Below are positions 15,809-19,948 of a stretch of 19,948 bases of DNA, piece after piece; position 1 is the first letter of the stretch, and each line of letters begins with the position of its first letter. Both the position numbers and the translations under genes were made by a program. The notes below the pieces were generated by a model. The model was not told the DNA's origin. It saw nothing but the letters and a program-made list of their open reading frames with translations, and did not search any database. The DNA is from an uncultured Mollicutes bacterium. Its GTDB lineage: Bacteria > Bacillota_I > Bacilli_A > RF39 > UBA660. The DNA lies in the NCBI GenBank assembly GCA_900557675.1, contig USTO01000007.1, positions 1-19,948 on the forward strand. The letters run 5' to 3'.

Positions 15809-17503
15809 TTATACATCTAATGTAAATTCTTCATCGACTTTTTTTATTAAATTTAGAGTTAAATCCATACTTTCTTTGTATTTGCCTTTATTGAATAGAT
15901 CTTCTGATTTGTCAAGAATATTTCCTACTTCGGGGTATGTACTGCGGTACCTATTGGCATATATGATTAGGTTTTCGCTGTATAGAGCTGTTTTTATCAT
16001 ATCGTTAGTGTTATTATATATTTTAAAGACGAGGTCGCGGGCAGTGTCTACTCTTATATTTAGTATTTTTATAACGATTGGTTTTTTGCATAGTTCTTTA
16101 TTTATTTCTTTAATGGCATCTCCGGCTTCTTTTAACTCAGTGAAATAGTGATTGGGAATTACAGGAATTTTGTATTCTTTTAATTTATCTTTGGCTTTTT
16201 TGAGGAGGTTTTCAATCATTTCACATTGTTCTTTGGCACGGGATTCATCATCTTTCATACTTGTTATGCTTCTTAAACGGAAATCTAAATCATCTTGAAG
16301 ACGGATTAGTTTTTTGCTTAGTCCTTCTAGTTCTTCTAATAGTTTGGAATAGGCAAATGTTTTTCCTTTACTGTGATCCATTAGTACTTTATAGTCTTCA
16401 TTTATTTTTTCAAGGTTTTTATTTAGAATACTGAATTTGTTTATTTCATCATCGGTTAAATCATAAGTGCTTTTGATATCATCTATTTGGAGATAGATGT
16501 CATATACTACTTTATTTACGTTATCTAGTTTATATTTTAGTTCTTTGGCTTTGTCTTTGAATAGTTCCTTGCTTTCTTTTTCTTTTTCAAACTCGTTATA
16601 TAGAGCATTGAAATAGTCGAGAATGGTTTTTAGTTCTAATTCTGAATCTCCTAGGTCGAGATTTTTTAGTTTGGTTAAGATTTCATTTATTTTCTTTTTT
16701 ATGGAATCTATATTGTATTCTACATTTAGATAGTCAAGGGGATAACCGTCACGACCCATTCTATAGTATAGGGTTTGTATTTCTTCTATTCTACTTGGTA
16801 TTAGGATTGTAGCCATTAGAACGATACTTGGGGAATCGTTTAGTATCATTTTTGTATGATTGATGTGTTTATCTAGATCTATGACGATTGCTTCAACACT
16901 AACATAGTCGTTATTATCCATTGCATATTCGAAGTTTTTGAATTTTAGATCTATTTTACTAAATTCTTCGTTTATGACATTTACTATGGGAGCATAGTCT
17001 TTACTGGTTCTTTCGAATTTATCTTTTAGTTCACGATATATCATTTTTAACTTTGTGATAATGGCTCTGTTTCTTTCTTCACTTTTGGTTATTATTTTTA
17101 TTTCGTCAAGTAGTTCATCACTTTTTTTCTGTAAATATGATATTTCTATTTCGATGGATGTTATTTTCTTTACAGCAAGGGTATAGTCTTTTTTATCGAT
17201 AAGGAAATCGGCTTCGGTTATCATATCGGTTAATTTTAGGACGCCGTTATCTTTGATATTTTTGAACTCATCATCCCAATATTGTAGTTTACTTTTTAAG
17301 TTATCTGTTTTAACTAATTCTTTTACTTTGGATAATTCGCTTAGAATTGGCACTCCTACTAATTTATTTTTTTCATAGTCTAGTCTACTTATTTGTTCTT
17401 TATATTTATTATTTTTCTTTTTTGATATTATTATTAATGTTACTATAACACATACAAACGATAGTAAAAATGTTAATATAACTGTTATTGCTGTGCTATT
17501 CAT
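15809..17503 (-). CDS. ezrA: Septation ring formation regulator EzrA
   Basis: This 564-residue protein has one N-terminal membrane segment (about 5-27) followed by a long, nearly all-helical cytoplasmic region with coiled coils arranged as spectrin-like repeats. The family N-terminal signature is present: RLDYEKNKLVGVPILSELSKVKEL then LQYWDDEFKNI. EzrA limits FtsZ assembly to midcell and also helps recruit wall synthesis enzymes. The length matches the Bacillus protein. I chose the ATG at 17503, preceded by AAGGTGAT; an in-frame GTG at 17521 lies upstream of that ribosome site. The neighbour across the divergent promoter region is rpsD, and tyrS is close by, an arrangement shared with other Bacilli. 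The promoter overlaps a plus-strand promoter. Confidence 0.95.
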   Translation of the reverse strand: MNSTAITVILTFLLSFVCVIVTLIIISKKKNNKYKEQISRLDYEKNKLVGVPILSELSKVKELVKTDNLKSKLQYWDDEFKNIKDNGVLKLTDMITEADFLIDKKDYTLAVKKITSIEIEISYLQKKSDELLDEIKIITKSEERNRAIITKLKMIYRELKDKFERTSKDYAPIVNVINEEFSKIDLKFKNFEYAMDNNDYVSVEAIVIDLDKHINHTKMILNDSPSIVLMATILIPSRIEEIQTLYYRMGRDGYPLDYLNVEYNIDSIKKKINEILTKLKNLDLGDSELELKTILDYFNALYNEFEKEKESKELFKDKAKELKYKLDNVNKVVYDIYLQIDDIKSTYDLTDDEINKFSILNKNLEKINEDYKVLMDHSKGKTFAYSKLLEELEGLSKKLIRLQDDLDFRLRSITSMKDDESRAKEQCEMIENLLKKAKDKLKEYKIPVIPNHYFTELKEAGDAIKEINKELCKKPIVIKILNIRVDTARDLVFKIYNNTNDMIKTALYSENLIIYANRYRSTYPEVGNILDKSEDLFNKGKYKESMDLTLNLIKKVDEEFTLDV

Positions 17504-17531
17504 TTTATCACCTTCCAACACCTATATTATT

Positions 17532-17560
17532 ATTTTACCATAAATCTTGATATTTTTAAA
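17532..17560 (-). promoter_or_regulatory. Promoter of ezrA
   Basis: On the minus strand, TTTAAA (17555-17560) and TAAAAT (17532-17537) are 17 bp apart, with a TGG extended -10. Its -35 is two bases from the -35 of the opposing plus-strand promoter at 17547-17575. Confidence 0.6.
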
Positions 17561-17575
17561 TATATTTTATATAAT
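17547..17575 (+). promoter_or_regulatory. Distal plus-strand promoter (P1) upstream of rpsD
   Basis: TTGATA (17547-17552, 5/6) and TATAAT (17570-17575, 6/6) are exactly 17 bp apart. Transcription should start near 17582, giving a leader of about 300 nt to rpsD, or a short RNA if the hairpin at 17601-17638 terminates it. It is interleaved with the ezrA promoter on the other strand. Confidence 0.55.
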
Positions 17576-17598
17576 TTGTTAAATTTTGTGTAAAGGGC

Positions 17599-17638
17599 CC
17601 TACTAGGGGGTAGGAATTGAAATGGTCCTAGTAATTTT
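17599..17638 (+). terminator. Possible attenuator with two mutually exclusive hairpins
   Basis: TACTAGG (17601-17607) pairs perfectly with CCTAGTA (17627-17633), followed by ATTTTT. A smaller hairpin CCTAC/GTAGG (17599-17603 and 17610-17614) uses overlapping bases, so only one can form. GGGCCC (17595-17600) is also palindromic. The T-run is short, so terminator strength is uncertain. Confidence 0.4.
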
Positions 17639-17712
17639 TGGGTTAAGATGGTTAATATATTATGAATATTTATGAAATTTGGCTATTTTTAGTGGATTTG
17701 GTTTATTTTTGC

Positions 17713-17742
17713 TTGACTAATACTAGGGCTTTATTATATAAT
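17713..17742 (+). promoter_or_regulatory. Proximal promoter (P2) of rpsD
   Basis: TTGACT (17713-17718, 5/6) and TATAAT (17737-17742, 6/6) are 18 bp apart. The transcript would start near 17749, giving a leader of about 137 nt. Confidence 0.72.
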
Positions 17743-17748
17743 ATTAAT

Positions 17749-17870
17749 TGCATTTGGCAGCAATATCTAATATTTATAATGTGTTATATATAAGTAATTT
17801 ATACCGGCTGCGTAAGTGAAAGTATGATTAAAACACCCTATAAATAGATGATATCTCTAAAGCAAAAAGG
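17749..17870 (+). ncRNA. Structured rpsD leader, likely S4 autoregulatory element
   Basis: The leader folds by eye into one long interrupted helix: ATCTA (17765-17769) with TAGAT (17845-17849), TTTATA (17773-17778) with TATAAA (17839-17844), and GTGTT (17781-17785) with AACAC (17832-17836), an interior helix of ATAC (17801-17804) with GTAT (17822-17825), and a purine-rich loop around CCGGCTGCGTAAGTGAAA. A small 5' hairpin ATTGC/GCAAT (about 17748-17765) precedes it. S4 represses its own mRNA through a leader structure in Firmicutes; position and structure fit that, but I did not match a covariance model. Confidence 0.6.
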
Positions 17871-17885
17871 AAAGGAGAAAAGAAA

Positions 17886-18491
17886 ATGGCAAGATATACA
17901 GGCCCTAATAACAAACAAGCTAGAAGAGTTGGTTTTTCTATTTTAGAGACTGGTAAGGATATTAGTAAAAGACCTTATGGTCCTGGACAACATGGTAATG
18001 CTAGAAAGAGAAAGCCTTCTAACTACTCTGTTCAATTAACTGAAAAACAAAAGGTTAGATTTATGTATGGAATTAGTGAAAAGCAATTTAAGAAACTAGT
18101 TAATGAATCTGGTAAAATGAAAGGTGTACACGGTGAAAATTTACTTGTACTTCTTGAAAGTAGATTAGATAATTTAGTTTATAGAGCTGGATTTGCAAAT
18201 ACGAGAAGAGCTTCAAGACAACTTGTTAACCACGGACATATTTTAGTTAATGGTAAGAAAGTTGATATTCCTTCATACAGAGTTAAACTTGGAGATGTTA
18301 TTTCTTTAAGAGAAAAATCTCAAAATCATCCTAGTGTTATTGAATCTTTAAATAATACTAAGACTAGACTTGGTTTTATTAATTTTGATGATAAGAAGAA
18401 ACAAGCTACTTATGTTAGATATCCTGAACGTAGTGAACTTAATGATGGTATTAATGAAGCGTTAATCGTTGAATTTTACAGTAGAGTTTAG
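17886..18491 (+). CDS. rpsD: 30S ribosomal protein S4
   Basis: This 201-residue primary 16S rRNA-binding protein starts 30S assembly and contributes to decoding fidelity. Signatures include RPYGPGQHGNARKRKPSNYSVQL at about 29-51, LTEKQKVRFMYGISEKQF, and the S4 RNA-binding domain (about 92-155) with LLESRLDNLVYRAGFANTRRASRQLVNHGHILVNGKKVDIPSYRV. The zinc-binding cysteines of some S4 proteins are absent (C-minus form). Ribosome site AAAGGAG, 8 bases before ATG. It is monocistronic, with a structured leader and its own terminator. It converges on tyrS and is divergent from ezrA. As a plus-strand gene it has T- and G-rich third positions, unlike the minus-strand genes. Confidence 0.98.
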   Translation: MARYTGPNNKQARRVGFSILETGKDISKRPYGPGQHGNARKRKPSNYSVQLTEKQKVRFMYGISEKQFKKLVNESGKMKGVHGENLLVLLESRLDNLVYRAGFANTRRASRQLVNHGHILVNGKKVDIPSYRVKLGDVISLREKSQNHPSVIESLNNTKTRLGFINFDDKKKQATYVRYPERSELNDGINEALIVEFYSRV

Positions 18492-18495
18492 TTTG

Positions 18496-18518
18496 AGCAG
18501 ACTTTGGTCTGCTTTTTT
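18496..18518 (+). terminator. Terminator of rpsD
   Basis: AGCAGAC and GTCTGCT (18496-18502 and 18507-18513) form a 7-bp stem with a TTTG loop followed by five T after the stem. It lies 4 bp after the rpsD stop. Confidence 0.92.
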
Positions 18519-18524
18519 GGTAGT

Positions 18525-18560
18525 AAAAAAGACACTTTCTTTTTATATTGATAGTGTCTT
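18525..18560 (-). terminator. Terminator of tyrS
   Basis: On the minus strand, AAGACACT and AGTGTCTT (18553-18560 and 18529-18536) form an 8-bp stem with a 16-nt loop, followed by a T-run (18525-18530). The proximal arm overlaps the tyrS stop. It stands back to back with the rpsD terminator. Confidence 0.8.
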
Positions 18561-19782
18561 AATTATTTCTTTTTCCTATATAATAGTTTTTTTTGCCTCT
18601 TTTTATTATTATAGCGTCTTCGATAAAATCTTTATCTGTTAGTTCATAACTTGGATCTGTTATTTTATCACCATTAATACTAATAGCTCCGTTTGTTATA
18701 AACTCTCTTGCTTCTCTTTTACTTGAGCATATTTTGCTTTGGATTAGGGTATCTAAAAGATTTAATGAAGTAATAGTTACTTCTGGTACACCTTTAAAGC
18801 ATATTTCTATTTCTTCTTTGGTTAGGCTTTTTATATCTCCTGAGAAAAGGGCTTCACTCATTTTTACAGCTTTGTTATATTCTTCTTTACCGTGTAAGAA
18901 TGTTATTACTTCTTCGGCAAGGCGTTTATGGGCTTCGCGTTTTTCGGGAGATGTTTGGTGTTTTTGTTCTAATTCTTGGATTTCTTCTATAGATAGAAAG
19001 GTTAATTTTTTTAGGTATTCTATTACTTTGCTATCTTCAGAATTTAGAAAGAATTGATACATTTCATAGGGGGTTGTTTTGGTTTTATCGAGCCAAATTG
19101 CTCCTCCTTCACTTTTGCCAAACTTAGTTCCGTCGGCTTTGGTTATGAGAGGCATAGTTAGACCGTATATTTCTTTGCCTAATTTTTTTCTTACTAATTC
19201 GATACCGGAAGTTATATTACCCCACTGGTCAGAACCTCCTATTTGAAGAGTACAGCCTTTGGTTTGATATAGATGCATAAAATCAAGGGCTTGCATTATC
19301 ATATAGCTAAACTCTGTATAGGTTATTCCTATATCTAATCTGCTTTTTACTGTTTCTTTATTTAACATATAGTTTAAATTGAAGTATTTTCCGTAGTCTC
19401 TTAAGTAGTCAATAAAGTTTATATCTTTGGACCAGTCATAGTTATTTACTACTTCAAAGCCAAAGATTTCTTCTACTTGTTTTCTTAGGTGTTTATAGTT
19501 ATAATCTAGTTGCTGTCTGGTTATCATTGGACGTTCTGCGGTTGGTTTGGGATCACCGATTAATCCGGTTGCTCCTCCTACTAAGAGAATGGGATTATGG
19601 CCGGCTTTTTTTAATCTTAAGGCCATAGAAAAGGTTGAATAGTGTCCTATATGTAAACTATCCCCCGTAGGGTCTGTTCCTATATAAAAGGTAACACCAC
19701 CATTATTTATCATTTCTTTTACTTTATCGTCACTTACATTATCTATAAGTCCACGCCATACTAATTCGTCATATAATTTCAT
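18559..19782 (-). CDS. tyrS: Tyrosyl-tRNA synthetase
   Basis: This 407-residue class I synthetase attaches tyrosine to tRNA-Tyr. It shows HIGH at 44-47, VGGATGLIGDP at 68-78, the tyrosine-pocket region ITYTEFSYMIMQALDF, GGSDQWGNI, and KFGKS at 220-224 as the KMSKS-class loop. A C-terminal S4-like RNA-binding domain (about 340-400; ICSSKREAREFITNGAISINGDKI) completes the TyrRS-Z-free bacterial form. The ATG lies inside the end of dut (14-bp overlap), with AAAGGAC upstream, so the two are probably coupled. Because dut coding sequence occupies the upstream region, there is no room for a T-box leader directly before tyrS in this window; one could precede dut. Confidence 0.98.
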   Translation of the reverse strand: MKLYDELVWRGLIDNVSDDKVKEMINNGGVTFYIGTDPTGDSLHIGHYSTFSMALRLKKAGHNPILLVGGATGLIGDPKPTAERPMITRQQLDYNYKHLRKQVEEIFGFEVVNNYDWSKDINFIDYLRDYGKYFNLNYMLNKETVKSRLDIGITYTEFSYMIMQALDFMHLYQTKGCTLQIGGSDQWGNITSGIELVRKKLGKEIYGLTMPLITKADGTKFGKSEGGAIWLDKTKTTPYEMYQFFLNSEDSKVIEYLKKLTFLSIEEIQELEQKHQTSPEKREAHKRLAEEVITFLHGKEEYNKAVKMSEALFSGDIKSLTKEEIEICFKGVPEVTITSLNLLDTLIQSKICSSKREAREFITNGAISINGDKITDPSYELTDKDFIEDAIIIKRGKKNYYIGKRNN

Positions 19783-19948
19783 TTTTGTTTGTCCTTTCTG
19801 TACTTCCGATACCCCCTACTCTTTTTTGGGTGGATACATCGTCATCTGTTATGAGATAATTTATGAATATTCCTTGACAATAGGCCTCTCCTTTTTGGAT
19901 GGTGTAATCTTTAGTTCCTTGATTTTGGAGGGCTACCCATATATGTCC
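19769..19948 (-). CDS. dut: dUTP diphosphatase, C-terminal 59 residues (partial)
   Basis: I translated this by hand; it is open at the right edge and stops with TGA at 19769. The visible part reads GHIWVALQNQGTKDYTIQKGEAYCQGIF and, after a short linker, KRVGGIGSTER. The latter is the trimeric dUTPase motif V (RxGGxGST), the flexible C-terminal arm that closes over the nucleotide, and QGIF fits motif IV context. The enzyme hydrolyses dUTP to dUMP, supplying thymidylate synthesis and keeping uracil out of DNA. Here the usual Phe of GGFGST is Ile. Its last 14 bases overlap the start of tyrS. A phage-type origin cannot be excluded, but the chromosomal neighbour argues for a resident gene. Confidence 0.85.
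   Translation of the reverse strand, partial: GHIWVALQNQGTKDYTIQKGEAYCQGIFINYLITDDDVSTQKRVGGIGSTERTNKNEII

Noticed and set aside
17601..17728. TACTAGG as a repeated operator (17601-17607, inverted 17627-17633, 17721-17727)
   Set aside because: The same heptamer is frequent elsewhere in the window, including inside coding regions (for example near 9685 and 13905), so it is not specific; only the hairpin it forms is kept.

Overview
The window is a low-GC, gene-dense chromosomal segment of a walled member of the Bacilli, most likely an uncultured gut lineage close to the Mollicutes or Erysipelotrichales border. Supporting markers are EzrA, a SirA-like protein next to a YneF (UPF0154) protein, MreC/MreD, a long bifunctional Rel, L19, and the neighbourhood tyrS/rpsD/ezrA, as I recall it from Bacillus and Staphylococcus. 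TGA is used as a stop (mreC, dut), so the code is standard. No rRNA, tRNA, CRISPR array, insertion sequence or prophage was seen.

Layout, left to right. (1) 1-3507: minus-strand operon rel - dtd - AI-2E-family transporter; the transporter runs off the left edge. (2) 3545-4859: minus-strand pair of a 60-aa unknown protein and a membrane-anchored alpha/beta hydrolase. (3) 4866-6163: a 408-aa unknown protein behind an exact consensus sigma-A promoter. (4) 6182-7356: a collagen-like protein rich in Gly-Pro-Thr. (5) 7389-8421: rplS and lepB (signal peptidase I), with a hairpin between them. (6) 8427-10985: mreC - mreD - tgt operon. (7) 10996-11750: sirA-like gene and yneF-like gene. (8) 11776-13881: a surface protein with cadherin-like beta-sandwich repeats, one C-terminal membrane segment and a charged cytoplasmic tail. 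(9) 13900-14230: a plus-strand RNHCP zinc-ribbon protein, converging with and overlapping the next gene. (10) 14213-15802: two Asn/Pro/Gln-rich, single-pass membrane proteins of mirror-image topology, directly downstream of ezrA. (11) 15809-17560: ezrA. (12) 17547-18518: a 382-bp gap with back-to-back promoters, competing hairpins and a structured leader, followed by rpsD. (13) 18525-19948: dut (3' end only) and tyrS, overlapping by 14 bp.

Most of the content is core growth machinery: stringent response and tRNA quality control (rel, dtd), elongasome (mreCD), division (ezrA), translation (rplS, rpsD, tyrS, tgt), secretion (lepB) and dUTP sanitation (dut). The less explained parts are the two Asn-rich membrane proteins beside ezrA, the 408-aa unknown, the 60-aa/hydrolase pair, the collagen-like protein and the ezrA-rpsD intergenic region. 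Nearly all genes lie on the minus strand, yet third codon positions suggest that the plus strand is the replication leading strand.
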